DNA of 64,000 nt from Alteromonadaceae bacterium BrNp21-10 (GCA_030418115.1 JAUHQD010000008.1:146611-210610); one strand, 5' to 3'. Counted from the first letter of the stretch, positions 18,418 through 28,467 are shown. Numbers and translations: made by a program. Notes: generated from the sequence alone by a model not told the origin.

Positions 18418-18744
18418 ATGCAAGAATCCGAATACCATCAAAAAGTAGAAGACGTATTACTCATTATCGAAGAGGCACTTGATGTTTGCCCAGTGGATAT
18501 TGATTACGAATCCGCCAGCAGCATCCTGACATTAACCTTTATCAATGGCAGTAAAATCATTATTAACAAACAGCCACCATTGCTGCAAATATGGGTCGCC
18601 ACCAAATACAATGGTCACCATTTTAATTTTCAAGATGGTGTGTGGATTGACGAACGCACCGGCGCTGAATTTTGGTCATTTATCGATGAAGCAGCAAGCA
18701 AACAAGCAGAACAGCCGGTGGTGTTAAGCGCAGGTGCAAAATGA
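18418..18744 (+). CDS. cyaY: Frataxin-like iron-binding protein CyaY
   Basis: The protein has 108 residues. The N-terminal helix is acidic (EYHQKVEDVLLIIEEALD), as in frataxins that bind iron, and the sheet motif QIWVATKYNGHHF is conserved. CyaY modulates iron-sulfur cluster assembly through IscS. Its stop codon overlaps the esterase start (ATGA), indicating coupled translation; the hem genes 4 kb downstream recall the E. coli cyaY-hemCDXY neighbourhood. Confidence 0.92.
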   Translation: MQESEYHQKVEDVLLIIEEALDVCPVDIDYESASSILTLTFINGSKIIINKQPPLLQIWVATKYNGHHFNFQDGVWIDERTGAEFWSFIDEAASKQAEQPVVLSAGAK

Positions 18745-19412
18745 CAGATAACACTTTGCAGTTTGTTGATGTGAATCCAACAGCACCGGCAGCCGCCTGT
18801 GTGATTTGGCTACACGGCTTAGGTGATTCCGGCAATGGTTTCGCACCAATAGTGCCAGAGCTGCATATTGCCGAATCCCTAAATATACGTTTTGTCTTTC
18901 CCCACGCGCCAGTGCGCCCAGTAACCATTAATAACGGTATGCCGATGCGCGCTTGGTACGATATAAAATCTATGGAATTGGACAAACGCGCCGATGCAAC
19001 CGGTGTACGCGAATCTGCTGATTTAGTTGAAGCGTTGATCTTGCAAGAAATTGCCGCAGGCATTCCAGCGAACAAAATAGTATTGGCGGGTTTTTCCCAA
19101 GGTGGCGTTATTGCTTTGCATTTAGGTACCCGCTTTAACCAGCAATTGGCCGGTATTATGGCGTTATCTACCTATATGAGCGAACCAGACACCTTAACCA
19201 ACGAAGCAAGCGAGGCTAATAAATCCACTCCTATCCTGATGTGCCATGGCAGAATGGATGATGTGGTACCCATGACATTCGGTCGCCAAGCCCTCAATCA
19301 ACTTGAAGCCAATCACTATCCGGTGGAATGGCATGATTACCCGATGCAACACAATGTCTGCGCCGAAGAAATCCTTAAAATTTCACAATGGCTGCAATCA
19401 AGACTAGGATAA
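18741..19412 (+). CDS. Carboxylesterase / phospholipase-type alpha/beta hydrolase
   Basis: The protein has 223 residues, matching the PF02230 family. The catalytic serine is Ser119 in LAGFSQGGVIAL; the acid is probably the Asp of GRMDDVVP and the base the His of PMQHNVCAEE. HGLGDSGNGF forms the oxyanion-side loop. Relatives hydrolyse short acyl esters and lysophospholipids. It overlaps cyaY by 4 bases and precedes the DUF2914 gene by 43 bases; the three probably form one transcript. Confidence 0.9.
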   Translation: MTDNTLQFVDVNPTAPAAACVIWLHGLGDSGNGFAPIVPELHIAESLNIRFVFPHAPVRPVTINNGMPMRAWYDIKSMELDKRADATGVRESADLVEALILQEIAAGIPANKIVLAGFSQGGVIALHLGTRFNQQLAGIMALSTYMSEPDTLTNEASEANKSTPILMCHGRMDDVVPMTFGRQALNQLEANHYPVEWHDYPMQHNVCAEEILKISQWLQSRLG

Positions 19413-19455
19413 TAGCAATCCTAATAACGAAGTAACATCACTGACGGAGCCCCTG

Positions 19456-19845
19456 ATGATTCGATTTTTAGCTGGCCTTATGCTGATTACTTCTGCGCTA
19501 ACAATGGCAGAACCTGTTGTGAATCGAGCCCAGTTAACGAGCAATATAATAGATAAACTGCCAGTTGATGATTTACAAAATCTGATGGCGGTGCCTGCAG
19601 AAACCATAGCTAATGTCTACTTTTTTACTCAAGTAGACGGGCTCGCCGGACAACAAATTGTCCATCGTTGGCTATATAAACAAGAGCCTATGGCGGAAGT
19701 GCTATTGGAAATCGGGGGCGATAACTGGCGCACCCATTCCAGCAAAAAAATCCGCGCCAACTGGGCCGGCGACTGGCAGGTCCAAGTGCTGCATGGCGAC
19801 AAACTTATTCATAGCTATGACTTCAAGGTTATTACCACTAAATAA
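19456..19845 (+). CDS. Secreted DUF2914 protein
   Basis: The protein has 129 residues with a signal peptide (MIRFLAGLMLITSALTMA), and GGAG sits 8 bases before the ATG. The later motifs VYFFTQVDGLAGQQIVHRWLY and GDWQVQVLHGDKLIHSYDFKV are typical of DUF2914, a small beta-rich family of unknown function in marine Gammaproteobacteria. It ends 7 bases from the stop of the convergent acyltransferase gene, with no clear terminator between. Confidence 0.8.
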   Translation: MIRFLAGLMLITSALTMAEPVVNRAQLTSNIIDKLPVDDLQNLMAVPAETIANVYFFTQVDGLAGQQIVHRWLYKQEPMAEVLLEIGGDNWRTHSSKKIRANWAGDWQVQVLHGDKLIHSYDFKVITTK

Positions 19846-19852
19846 TCTAATC

Positions 19853-21052
19853 TTAGGATAAGTATTTTCGCTGTAGTTTGTTCGCCAAAGGCTTTTCGAT
19901 TTTATATGTACTCAAAATCGACAGCAACACAATAACCACCGACGCCCCTAGAATATGGTAATGACCGGTGGCTGGATTAATCATCAAACTAATCCAACAA
20001 AAAATCATCACAATGTTCTGCCAAATAAAAATTGAGAACGATAGTTCACCCAAGAACTGCATACCCGGCAGCGAAAAAATCCGCGCAAAAATGCCATTAC
20101 CACGAGCAAAATCAAGAATAATCTGCATATACAATGGCATAAACAAACCATGACGAATGAAGAATTTTAATGGTTCTGCAATGGTTCCCATGCAGGCATA
20201 AACAATCAGCCCCAATAACGCCACATCACCCCATGCAAACCAACTTGGTTCTGCAGGTCGCCAGTCACTGTTAAAACGACTGATGGCAAAAATCCGAGTA
20301 AGCAACATACCGGCAATAAAATGCGGCACCCAAAATAACGGTGTCGATCCAATAACAATCGCCCAAACAATATCCACATCGACCATGCCTTGAGTTAGCC
20401 AAGCATAAATCGCCGTCGGTACCATTGAGATAATCGGCAACGCCATTAGCAGTATTACGGACTGAGTCTGAGTCAATTTGCCTAGAACGTGCATTAACCA
20501 TGGCATCACTAAGTATAAAAATACTAATGCGGAAATGGTCCATGTTGGCCAACTCCACATAGGAACCCAGGGTGCGTACCAAGCTTGGGTTAAAGTAATG
20601 CTGGCCACTGCACTAGCCGCCACTTCTAAACCAGAGAAACCATTTTGTAGATGGTTATAAAACATCAACAAAATGGTGGGTACAATCACTATCAAATGTA
20701 TGGGGTACAGCCTAAACAAACGGCTTAACCAAAACTGCTTGCGGCTTATAGTGAGTTGCCCTTCCTTCCCCCAATACAAGTAGCTCAATATAAAACCAGA
20801 CAACATGAAGAAGAATGGTGTACTTAAAAAACCATTAGACAAAAAACTCACCAATCCTTGGGGCATGCTGGCAAAGCCGATCATCAGGTTTTCAAAACCC
20901 TCGGCCTTATCGCCGTTGTATACACTCCAGAGATGAAACAAAAAAATATGAAATACCGCAAAGAAGCGCACTCCAGTCAATGCGGGAATGTGCACGCTGG
21001 TTTTAGCTGCCGTGACCGTTGCTGGGGAATCAATTGTTGTTGCCGATTGCAT
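19853..21052 (-). CDS. Acyltransferase family 3 membrane protein (OafA/YrhL-like)
   Basis: The 399 residues contain about ten membrane segments. The start HIPALTGVRFFAVFHIFLFHLW carries the conserved Arg and His of the acyltransferase-3 family (PF01757), and SNGFLSTPFFFMLSGFILSY follows as usual. The family O-acetylates or O-acylates exported sugars, lipids or polysaccharides. No glycan gene lies nearby, so the substrate is unknown. It lies 34 bases downstream of the amidohydrolase start on the complementary arrangement and both read the same way only in part: it is transcribed first on the minus strand past 21087 from the amidohydrolase side. Confidence 0.88.
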   Translation of the reverse strand: MQSATTIDSPATVTAAKTSVHIPALTGVRFFAVFHIFLFHLWSVYNGDKAEGFENLMIGFASMPQGLVSFLSNGFLSTPFFFMLSGFILSYLYWGKEGQLTISRKQFWLSRLFRLYPIHLIVIVPTILLMFYNHLQNGFSGLEVAASAVASITLTQAWYAPWVPMWSWPTWTISALVFLYLVMPWLMHVLGKLTQTQSVILLMALPIISMVPTAIYAWLTQGMVDVDIVWAIVIGSTPLFWVPHFIAGMLLTRIFAISRFNSDWRPAEPSWFAWGDVALLGLIVYACMGTIAEPLKFFIRHGLFMPLYMQIILDFARGNGIFARIFSLPGMQFLGELSFSIFIWQNIVMIFCWISLMINPATGHYHILGASVVIVLLSILSTYKIEKPLANKLQRKYLS

Positions 21053-21086
21053 AGCTTTATCCTTAAAGTTGTCGTTATTCTGTAGT

Positions 21087-22619
21087 CTAATGTGCCAACG
21101 CTGACAGAGTTTCTCGCGCTACCGGCTTGCCATTGATCATGACAGTTTGAATGGTGTTAAAAGCATCATATTCTATCCGAGGATCTTTGCTCAACAGCAA
21201 CAAATCCGCACGTTTACCTTCATGGACACTGCCAATGTCATGTTCCAAACCAAAGAATTTGGCGTTATTAATGGTTGCCGCTTGAAATCGGGTGAGGACA
21301 GAAATACCCGCCTGTTGCCAACGTAATAGTTCAAGATTTCCATTCAAACCCGTTGGGTTCGCATAGGTAAGATCGCTCGGCGTATCACTGCCAAAGAGCA
21401 TTAATTCTGGCTCGCGCTCGGCGATATAGTTTGCTGTGGTTAATACTCGTTCAATCGCATCGACACTTAACAGTTGCCACTGACCTTTTTCTAACATTGA
21501 TTTCGCCCATGGACGTTCACTGGCTTTGATAGTTGCTTGTTGGCCTGCCTCACTCAGATACCACTGCCTTAATATCTCAGGCATAGCCTGTTTTATTTGC
21601 GGCTGTTGCAAGTAGTCAGGGTTATGTAGGTCCATTTCACCGTAAAGTACCTGTACGGTTGGCTGCTGTTTAATGCCTTGCTGAATTACCCTATTTAACA
21701 AATTCACTATCTCCGGCGTTGGCTTGGTTTGTGTATTGTCGTTCCATGTCCACATGCCGTGTACAAAAGCATCCACACCGGCATCCACGCCTGCTTGTTG
21801 CGCTTGTTGCGAATTCGCATGCAATACCAATGGCAAACCCACTTGATGAGCTTGACTGACTAAGTCTTGCAGTAGCGATATTGACGGTACTGGCCATTGA
21901 CCATGGCCGCCAAAACCAGATTCGTAATGTGTTTTTACACATATTGCGCCATCGTCTTTAATGCGTTTAACCACCGCTTTAGGCGAATGTTCATCAAATT
22001 TGAGATCAGATGGGAAACTATGCCGATGAGACTCATCGACAATAAAATTAGGCACAACATCATAACGATATTGCTTGGGTATGAACTGCGTCGGGTAACC
22101 GTCCATCACCGGTGCCGCAGCACAAAAATAAGCTTGAGGACGCAATACTTGCTCGTTCCACTGTGTAATCGATTGGCTATCGGAGTTCAAATCAATCAAT
22201 GTGGTAAAACCGTAATACAGATAACTTAGTGGTTTATGATTAAGCGCAGCTTGGGCTACTTCTGGAAATGCCTGTTCCTGCTGCATTGTCATCCCCGGCA
22301 CACCGCTAAGATGGGTATGACTATCAATTAGTCCTGGTGCCAAAAACAGCCCTTCAGCATTGATAACTCTGGGAGTTCCCTTAAGCATATGGCTTAGGTT
22401 TTGACCAATTTTTACAATTCGCCCGTTTTTAATAAACACGTCTGTCGGTTTATTGGCTGATACATCGGCGGCATCGCTTTGAGGATTACTAATAACCACA
22501 TTGGTAATGAGGTAACTGCTAGTATTCTCTTCGGAGGTGCTGCTAGCCGAGGCATTGAACACCATTAATAAAAAAAATACTCCGCTGAACTTAAAGTTTA
22601 AAAATTTACGCAACGTCAT
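21087..22619 (-). CDS. Exported amidohydrolase-family protein
   Basis: The protein has 510 residues with an N-terminal signal peptide (about residues 1-27). It follows the imidazolonepropionase/prolidase-like branch of metal-dependent amidohydrolases: APGLIDSHTHLSG gives the HxH metal ligands, VLHANSQQAQQAG a further His, and LMLFGSDTPSD the catalytic Asp. The C-terminal segment (GKRADLLLLSKDPR) is the usual composite-domain ending. It probably cleaves a cyclic amide or peptide in the periplasm; the substrate is unknown. It lies 34 bases upstream of the acyltransferase gene, so the two may be co-transcribed. Confidence 0.88.
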   Translation of the reverse strand: MTLRKFLNFKFSGVFFLLMVFNASASSTSEENTSSYLITNVVISNPQSDAADVSANKPTDVFIKNGRIVKIGQNLSHMLKGTPRVINAEGLFLAPGLIDSHTHLSGVPGMTMQQEQAFPEVAQAALNHKPLSYLYYGFTTLIDLNSDSQSITQWNEQVLRPQAYFCAAAPVMDGYPTQFIPKQYRYDVVPNFIVDESHRHSFPSDLKFDEHSPKAVVKRIKDDGAICVKTHYESGFGGHGQWPVPSISLLQDLVSQAHQVGLPLVLHANSQQAQQAGVDAGVDAFVHGMWTWNDNTQTKPTPEIVNLLNRVIQQGIKQQPTVQVLYGEMDLHNPDYLQQPQIKQAMPEILRQWYLSEAGQQATIKASERPWAKSMLEKGQWQLLSVDAIERVLTTANYIAEREPELMLFGSDTPSDLTYANPTGLNGNLELLRWQQAGISVLTRFQAATINNAKFFGLEHDIGSVHEGKRADLLLLSKDPRIEYDAFNTIQTVMINGKPVARETLSALAH

Positions 22620-22841
22620 TCTCCTTTTGCTTGTTTTAATATAGCTAAGCAGAGATTAAGCCAACTCCGACATAACCATTAACAATTTGATTTATATAAT
22701 TTTTTATATTTATCTCTCTTCTAGAAAGTGAACTTAGCTGTAATAAAATTAGCTTTTTGGTCATTTTGACCAGACTTTTTAAAATTCTCACAACGATGGC
22801 AAAGCAATAAAGGATAAATATGCGTCTGGTTACATTCTTAT

Positions 22842-22870
22842 TTCGACTTTCTGTTAAGATTACGCATAAT
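22842..22870 (+). promoter_or_regulatory. Candidate sigma-70 promoter of the hem operon
   Basis: TTCGAC (22842-22847), a 17-base spacer and CATAAT (22865-22870) lie 30 bases before the hemC ATG. Two mismatches at -35 and one at -10 are within the range of ordinary promoters. The region 22620-22841 is otherwise A+T-rich and non-coding, and must also hold the amidohydrolase promoter. Confidence 0.5.
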
Positions 22871-22899
22871 CTGCATATCGCGTTTTGATAGGAATTTTC

Positions 22900-23829
22900 A
22901 TGACTGACAGAGTCATTCGCATTGCCACACGCCAAAGTGCATTAGCCTTGTGGCAGGCTGAATTTGTTAAATCAGCATTACAAGCTGCCCATCCCGGCTT
23001 ACAAGTGACCTTGGTACCCATGACTACCAAAGGCGACCAAATACTCGATTCGCCGCTGGCCAAAGTCGGTGGTAAAGGCTTGTTTATCAAAGAGCTTGAA
23101 GTGGCCATGCAAGAAGATCGCGCGGATATTGCGGTGCATTCTATGAAAGATGTGCCAATAGAGTTTCCAGCTGGTTTTAGTATTCACGCCATTTGCGAGC
23201 GTGAAGACCCCCGTGATGCCTTTGTCTCCAATCACCATGACAATCTCAATGCCTTACCTCAAGGGGCGATTGTCGGTACCTCCAGTTTACGTCGGCAGGT
23301 ACAAATTAAAAAGTTGCGCCCAGATCTCAAGATTAAAGATTTGCGCGGCAATGTGAATACCCGCTTAGCCAAGCTTGATGCTGGCGATTACGATGCCATT
23401 ATTCTCGCTTCAGCGGGTTTGTTACGCCTAGAGATGCCAGAACGTATTCAAGAATATATCGCTGCTGAAGTATCATTACCGGCAGTTGGTCAAGGGGCGG
23501 TAGGTATTGAATGCCGCGATGATGACCACGAGCTAATTCAATTATTAGCGCCATTACACCATCAAGCCACAGCACAATGTGTTTTAGCCGAGCGCGCCCT
23601 TAATAAAAAACTACAAGGTGGTTGTCAGGTACCCATTGGTAGCTTTGCCCAGCTACAAGACGACACCTTACATCTGCGGGGTTTTGTCGGCGCAATACAC
23701 GATGAGCGTATCCTCTATGCAGATGCCAGCGCCCCCAATACACAGTCAGAAGCGCTTGGATTAAAAGTCGCGCAAGCTCTTATCGATCAAGGGGCAGAAG
23801 AATTATTACAACAGGCGTATCAGGATTAA
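22900..23829 (+). CDS. hemC: Porphobilinogen deaminase (hydroxymethylbilane synthase)
   Basis: The start is the ATG at 22900 ([13 protein letters not shown]) with AGGAA upstream; an earlier in-frame start adds only five residues. The protein has 309 residues. Cys242 in [10 protein letters not shown] carries the dipyrromethane cofactor; the active-site Asp lies in [10 protein letters not shown] and substrate-binding Args in [10 protein letters not shown]. It joins four porphobilinogens into hydroxymethylbilane. HemD follows after 2 bases. Confidence 0.97.
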   Translation: MTDRVIRIATRQSALALWQAEFVKSALQAAHPGLQVTLVPMTTKGDQILDSPLAKVGGKGLFIKELEVAMQEDRADIAVHSMKDVPIEFPAGFSIHAICEREDPRDAFVSNHHDNLNALPQGAIVGTSSLRRQVQIKKLRPDLKIKDLRGNVNTRLAKLDAGDYDAIILASAGLLRLEMPERIQEYIAAEVSLPAVGQGAVGIECRDDDHELIQLLAPLHHQATAQCVLAERALNKKLQGGCQVPIGSFAQLQDDTLHLRGFVGAIHDERILYADASAPNTQSEALGLKVAQALIDQGAEELLQQAYQD

Positions 23830-23831
23830 CC

Positions 23832-25799
23832 ATGGCGGATTTTTTACTTTTCAGGCCCGAGCCCAAATGCAGCAACAGCGTGGCGCAATTGCAAGCCGCA
23901 GGCATTGATGTAATAGGTCAGCCGTTGCAACAAATTGAGGCCGACAATCAACAAATTAAACTGTGTCAGCAAACCCTAAGCCAGTTACCGGCCAAGTCGT
24001 ATGTGGTTTTTACCAGTACCTTTGCCGTTGAATATGCCCTTGAGTCTTTCAAAGACACCTCATGGTCTACAGGTTTAACTTGTTTTGCTGTAGGTAAAAG
24101 CACTGCTGATGCCTTGGCAACTGCGGGCATCAAGGCCAACTTACCCAAACGCTTTGATTCCGAAGGTTTGCTGGAATTAGCTGAGCTTATCGATGTAAAA
24201 GATAAACAGGTGGTTATTGTTAAAGGCCACAACGGCCGCGAGTCGTTAATTAACGAACTCGAAGAGCGCGGTGCCAAAGTTAACGCCTTTAATCTCTACC
24301 ATCGTCGGCCGGTAGCGCTGAATAATCTGCAACAAACATGGCAACAATCAGCAATTCGATGCATTATTGTTACTAGTGGCGAACAAATTGATATCGCCTT
24401 TAAACAGTGTGATCAGCAATGGTTATTGAGTCGCCACTGGATCACGGTTAGCCAACGTTTGGCCGACCACTTAACGGAAAAAGGTGTTAGCCAGATTCAC
24501 CTTAGTGAAGGTGCCCACGACGAAGCACTTATCACTAGTGCAAAACACTATTTGGCACAAGCTTTGGAGCAAGCAACAATGGCGCAAGATACCCCATCAG
24601 CACAACAACAAAAATTGCAAAAGCTTGCCGAAGAAGTGCGTGATAGCGTGCCAACAACGCCATCAAAGCCAACTGCAGCAGCCAAAACACCGGCGGCGCC
24701 AGCACCTAAAGCAAATACGACGGCCAGTACGCCTGCGTCTATTCGTAAAGGCAGTCCTTGGCTGGCGCTATTTACTATTATCAACTTACTGTTGCTGTTA
24801 CTGGTCTTCGCTGCTGGTTATTGGGCATGGCAGCAATGGGATCTTTATCAACAGAGCAATCAACAACGAGTCGATACCGAACAGCAGCAGATGACCAGCG
24901 CATTAACCGATATGCGCTCACAACTGCAAAATGATGTCGACCAACAAGCGGCCGTGATTGCCCAACAATTACAGCAGTTTCAACATCAAGACGAAGCCTT
25001 TAACAAACGTTTAGCTGAACTCAATGGTCAACGCCCTAGTGATTGGGTGTTAGCCGAAGCCGATTATTTAGTGCGCATGGCAGGGCGAAAGTTGTGGTTA
25101 GAACATGATGTGGCAACCGCCATATTAATGCTACAAAACGCCGACCAACGTTTAGCCGATTTGAACGATCCCAGCTTAATTCCTATTCGCACTTTACTGA
25201 CAGAAGATATTCAAACAGTACGCTTAATTAATAATGTGTCCCTCAGTGAAATTGCTTTAGAGCTTTCTGCGCTCGTTGGCCAAGTCAATGGCTTGCCATT
25301 AGCAATGGTGACATTACCCGAAGCAGAAGAAACTGCAGAAGATACTGCCCTAACGACCACTGTAGATGACTGGCGCACTAATCTGGCCAAAAGCTGGAAT
25401 AACATAGTTGATGACTTTATTACCGTGCGTCGCCGTACCGACAGCGTGCAGCCGCTGATGAGTGAACAACAACAATGGCTGGCCAAAGAACAGCTTAAAC
25501 ATTATCTACTACAAGCAGAAATCGCCGCATTGCGGGAACAAAGCACGCTGTTTAAGTCAATGTTGGACTTAAGTCAGCAATCATTAAATCAGTATTTCGA
25601 TTTATCCGTATCCAGTAGCCAGCAATTTTTACAGCAATTGCGCCAACTCGCCGAACGAGATATTGCTCGTTACTATCCACAGCAGCTGGCAGCAGCGCAA
25701 CCCTTGCAAGATTTACTCAAGCAACGGGTGAATGGTTTGTACAGCAACTCTCAACAAGACCTTGACGCAGCGCCCACCACAACAGGTGACGCCCTATGA
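23832..25799 (+). CDS. hemD: Fused uroporphyrinogen-III synthase and HemX
   Basis: This is one 655-residue frame. Residues of about 1-245 are HemD: YVVFTSTFAVEYAL, VVIVKGHNGRESLINEL and a late VSQRLADHL region, which cyclises hydroxymethylbilane to uroporphyrinogen III. An Ala/Pro/Thr-rich linker (about 255-305) leads to a single membrane segment (LFTIINLLLLLLVFAAGYWAW). HemX-type coiled coil and the conserved LAEADYLVRMAGRKLWLE block follow. In E. coli hemD and hemX are separate; here no stop or start divides them and the linker is long and flexible, so the fusion appears genuine. The HemX part may tether HemD to the inner membrane next to HemY. Confidence 0.92.
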   Translation: MADFLLFRPEPKCSNSVAQLQAAGIDVIGQPLQQIEADNQQIKLCQQTLSQLPAKSYVVFTSTFAVEYALESFKDTSWSTGLTCFAVGKSTADALATAGIKANLPKRFDSEGLLELAELIDVKDKQVVIVKGHNGRESLINELEERGAKVNAFNLYHRRPVALNNLQQTWQQSAIRCIIVTSGEQIDIAFKQCDQQWLLSRHWITVSQRLADHLTEKGVSQIHLSEGAHDEALITSAKHYLAQALEQATMAQDTPSAQQQKLQKLAEEVRDSVPTTPSKPTAAAKTPAAPAPKANTTASTPASIRKGSPWLALFTIINLLLLLLVFAAGYWAWQQWDLYQQSNQQRVDTEQQQMTSALTDMRSQLQNDVDQQAAVIAQQLQQFQHQDEAFNKRLAELNGQRPSDWVLAEADYLVRMAGRKLWLEHDVATAILMLQNADQRLADLNDPSLIPIRTLLTEDIQTVRLINNVSLSEIALELSALVGQVNGLPLAMVTLPEAEETAEDTALTTTVDDWRTNLAKSWNNIVDDFITVRRRTDSVQPLMSEQQQWLAKEQLKHYLLQAEIAALREQSTLFKSMLDLSQQSLNQYFDLSVSSSQQFLQQLRQLAERDIARYYPQQLAAAQPLQDLLKQRVNGLYSNSQQDLDAAPTTTGDAL

Positions 25800-26962
25800 C
25801 CCGTATCATTATTTTGCTGTTGGTCATAGTAGGTGGCTTAGTAGCAGGCCCTTACTTTATTGGTGAAAAAGGCTATGTGCTGTTTGCCTTTGAAAATTGG
25901 ACCGCTGAAATGTCGGTTATCAGTTTTGGCATATTAATGTTTGCGGGCCTGCTGGCTTTTTTGGTTATTGAGTGGTTAGTAAAACGCTTGTGGCGTGGTT
26001 TTGATGGTTCTTTTAGTTGGTTTAGTGGTTGGAGTCAGCGACGACGCAATAAGGCTTTTATGCTGGGTATGCTGGCCGCCGAAGAACAACAATATAGCGA
26101 AGCACAAAAGCACCTCAGTAAAGTGAATCATGAAGACTATTCAGGTTTAACCCTATTAGCTTTGGCCAATAGTGCGTTGCAACAGCAAAATAATGATCAG
26201 GCCATTGATTATTGGCAGCAGGCGCAACAACAACAGCCTAGCCAACTTGCGGCCACGTTGCATTTAGCACGTTATTACTTAAAAAATAACGACAGTAAGC
26301 AAGCACTGACTTGTTTGGGATCAGTTACTGATGAAACAACTCTACGCCACCCTAAGCTTGTGCAGTTAATGGCTGAGGCACTTGCCGCCAGCAAGCAATG
26401 GCAAAAGTTACATCAACGCTTACCGGAATGGAAAAAGGCACTGGGGAAAGTCCAATATCAACAATGGATGGCCCAAGCTAGCCAAGGTGTATTTGCTGAA
26501 ATAGCCAGCAAACAAGGCGCTAATGCGCTGAAACAACACTGGCAGCAACTGTCCCGATCTGAGCGCAAAGATCCAGCGCAACAGGCTGCCTATATCCAGC
26601 AATTGATTCAGCAAGATATGCATACCGATGCGATGCAGGCATTAGTAGATTTCCAGTCGCAACCACAGGCGCTATTACTACCTTTGTTTAAACTACAACG
26701 TAGTAATAACCCAGCACCGGCCATTAAAAAATTGGAAGGTTGGCTGAAAAGTGACGTGAGTAATACCACATTGCTGTCAACCTTGGCCCATGTTGCTTTT
26801 AACGCCAAAGACTTCAGTTTGTGTGAAAAGGTCATGACCAAACGTTTGCAACTACAAAGCGACCGTGAAGATCAACTGTTAATGGCAAAGACCAAAGAAG
26901 CACTAGGTCAACCGCAAGCGGCGTTATTGTTGTATAAACAAGCGTTACACATCACTAACTAA
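25796..26962 (+). CDS. hemY: HemY, TPR-containing membrane protein of the heme operon
   Basis: The protein has 388 residues. Two membrane segments at the N-terminus (IIILLLVIVGGLVAGPYFIG and GILMFAGLLAFLVIEWLV) are followed by the HemY signature and a run of tetratricopeptide-like helices (LLALANSALQQQNNDQAIDYW, LLLYKQALHI). The start overlaps the hemD-hemX stop (ATGA). HemY is thought to organise heme-pathway enzymes at the inner membrane; it is unrelated to protoporphyrinogen oxidase of the same name in Bacillus. Confidence 0.93.
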   Translation: MTRIIILLLVIVGGLVAGPYFIGEKGYVLFAFENWTAEMSVISFGILMFAGLLAFLVIEWLVKRLWRGFDGSFSWFSGWSQRRRNKAFMLGMLAAEEQQYSEAQKHLSKVNHEDYSGLTLLALANSALQQQNNDQAIDYWQQAQQQQPSQLAATLHLARYYLKNNDSKQALTCLGSVTDETTLRHPKLVQLMAEALAASKQWQKLHQRLPEWKKALGKVQYQQWMAQASQGVFAEIASKQGANALKQHWQQLSRSERKDPAQQAAYIQQLIQQDMHTDAMQALVDFQSQPQALLLPLFKLQRSNNPAPAIKKLEGWLKSDVSNTTLLSTLAHVAFNAKDFSLCEKVMTKRLQLQSDREDQLLMAKTKEALGQPQAALLLYKQALHITN

Positions 26963-27130
26963 GATTGTTACTACAATCACAGACTTACCCCTGATTGCCG
27001 CGTTAATTACACCTATAGCCGCTGTCAGCGGTTATATCTAAGCGCGCGATGTGATTGATTTTTACTGTAAACTCTATACCGTGTTCTAGGCAATAACTGC
27101 AATTCACTTAAAAAGGTATTCATTATCAAT

Positions 27131-28381
27131 ATGACTTTTTCAATGACCGATGCGGCGCGAAAAGCGCAAATCGCATCTCGCCAAATGGCCCGATTATCGG
27201 CCACGCAAAAAAACGCCGTTCTGGCGAGCATCGCTGACACCCTAGTCAGTCAAACCGAATCCATCCTAGTTGCCAATAAGCTAGACTTAGACGCAGCACA
27301 GGAAAGTGGCCTAGACGCCGCGATGCAAGATCGATTGCGGCTTACCCCAGCTAGCATTATCGATATTGCCAATGCAGTGCGAGAAATTGCCGCACAACAA
27401 GATCCAGTTGGCGAAATCACCAAAATTCAACGCCGCCCTAGTGGTATTGAAGTCGGCAAAATGCGTATTCCACTCGGGGTGATCGCTATGATTTATGAAT
27501 CACGCCCCAACGTTACCATTGATGCCGCCGCATTATGTTTAAAAGCCGGTAATGCCGTGATCCTGCGTGGTGGTAAAGAAGCTATTCACTCTAATTTAGC
27601 TTTAGCTAAATGTATTGAATCGGCCTTAGCCGAGCACAAAGTCAGCCCAGATGCGGTAGTAGTAGTGCCCGATCCCGACCGCGCCATCATGAATGAATTA
27701 ATGACCTTAAGTCAGTATGTAGACTTAATCATTCCCCGCGGTGGTGAAAGCCTAATCCGTTTTGTATCTGAAAATAGCCAGGTGCCAGTAATTCAACATT
27801 TCAAAGGGGTTTGCCATTTTTATGTGGATGATGCAGCTGACTTGAATAAAGCCTTAGCCTTGCTAGATAACGGTAAAGTACAACGCGTCAGTGCCTGTAA
27901 TTCTTTAGAAACCTTATTGGTGCATAAAGATATTGCCGCCGCATTTTTACCCATGGCGTCAGAGTTGTTCAAGCAAGCCAAAGTAAAAGTACACGCCTGT
28001 GAACAAAGCATTGGTTACCTAGAAAATGCAGAACCTGCTACCGAAGCCGATTGGGATGCTGAATATCTAGCACTAGAAATCGCGGTTCGAGTTGTTGAAG
28101 ATTTCGACGCGGCAATTGCGCACATTGATGCCCACAGCTCTAGCCATACTGAAGTGATTGCGACTCAGGATTATTCACGAGCGCAGCAGTTTATTCGCTG
28201 CGTGAATTCAGCAGTGGTAATGGCCAATGCCTCATCACGTTTCTCTGATGGTGGCGAACTAGGTTTAGGTGCAGAGATTGGCATCTCGACCAGTAAGTTA
28301 CACGCCTACGGACCAATGGGTGCAGAGTCACTGACCACCGAGAAGTTTATTGTGCTCGGCGACGGCGAAACTCGCGCCTAA
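27131..28381 (+). CDS. proA: Gamma-glutamyl phosphate reductase
   Basis: The protein has 416 residues, normal for ProA. The aldehyde-dehydrogenase fold shows KAGNAVILRGGKEA, LIIPRGGESLI and the catalytic Cys in QRVSACNSLETLLV. It reduces glutamyl-5-phosphate in proline synthesis. proB is not next to it, as it is in E. coli. The ATG at 27131 has no strong ribosome-binding site close by; AAAAAGG lies 13 bases upstream. A 168-base gap separates it from hemY. Confidence 0.95.
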   Translation: MTFSMTDAARKAQIASRQMARLSATQKNAVLASIADTLVSQTESILVANKLDLDAAQESGLDAAMQDRLRLTPASIIDIANAVREIAAQQDPVGEITKIQRRPSGIEVGKMRIPLGVIAMIYESRPNVTIDAAALCLKAGNAVILRGGKEAIHSNLALAKCIESALAEHKVSPDAVVVVPDPDRAIMNELMTLSQYVDLIIPRGGESLIRFVSENSQVPVIQHFKGVCHFYVDDAADLNKALALLDNGKVQRVSACNSLETLLVHKDIAAAFLPMASELFKQAKVKVHACEQSIGYLENAEPATEADWDAEYLALEIAVRVVEDFDAAIAHIDAHSSSHTEVIATQDYSRAQQFIRCVNSAVVMANASSRFSDGGELGLGAEIGISTSKLHAYGPMGAESLTTEKFIVLGDGETRA

Positions 28382-28428
28382 ATAAGAGCGAGTTGGCAAC
28401 TGCCTCTACGCTATAACAACACTATTCT

Positions 28429-28467
28429 AAGGCAGCATGATTAATAACATCATCGCTGCCTTTTTGT
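28429..28467 (+). terminator. Rho-independent terminator of proA
   Basis: AAGGCAGCATGAT pairs with ATCATCGCTGCCTT and is followed by a T tract (28461-28465). It ends transcription 48 bases past the proA stop. Confidence 0.85.

Noticed and set aside
24484..24894. 136-codon frame overlapping the hemD-hemX linker.
   Set aside because: It arises from the repetitive Gln/Ala/Pro-coding linker in another frame and has no family features.
27015..27035. Perfect 9-bp hairpin between hemY and proA as a terminator.
   Set aside because: No T tract follows on either strand, so termination cannot be supported; it may be incidental.
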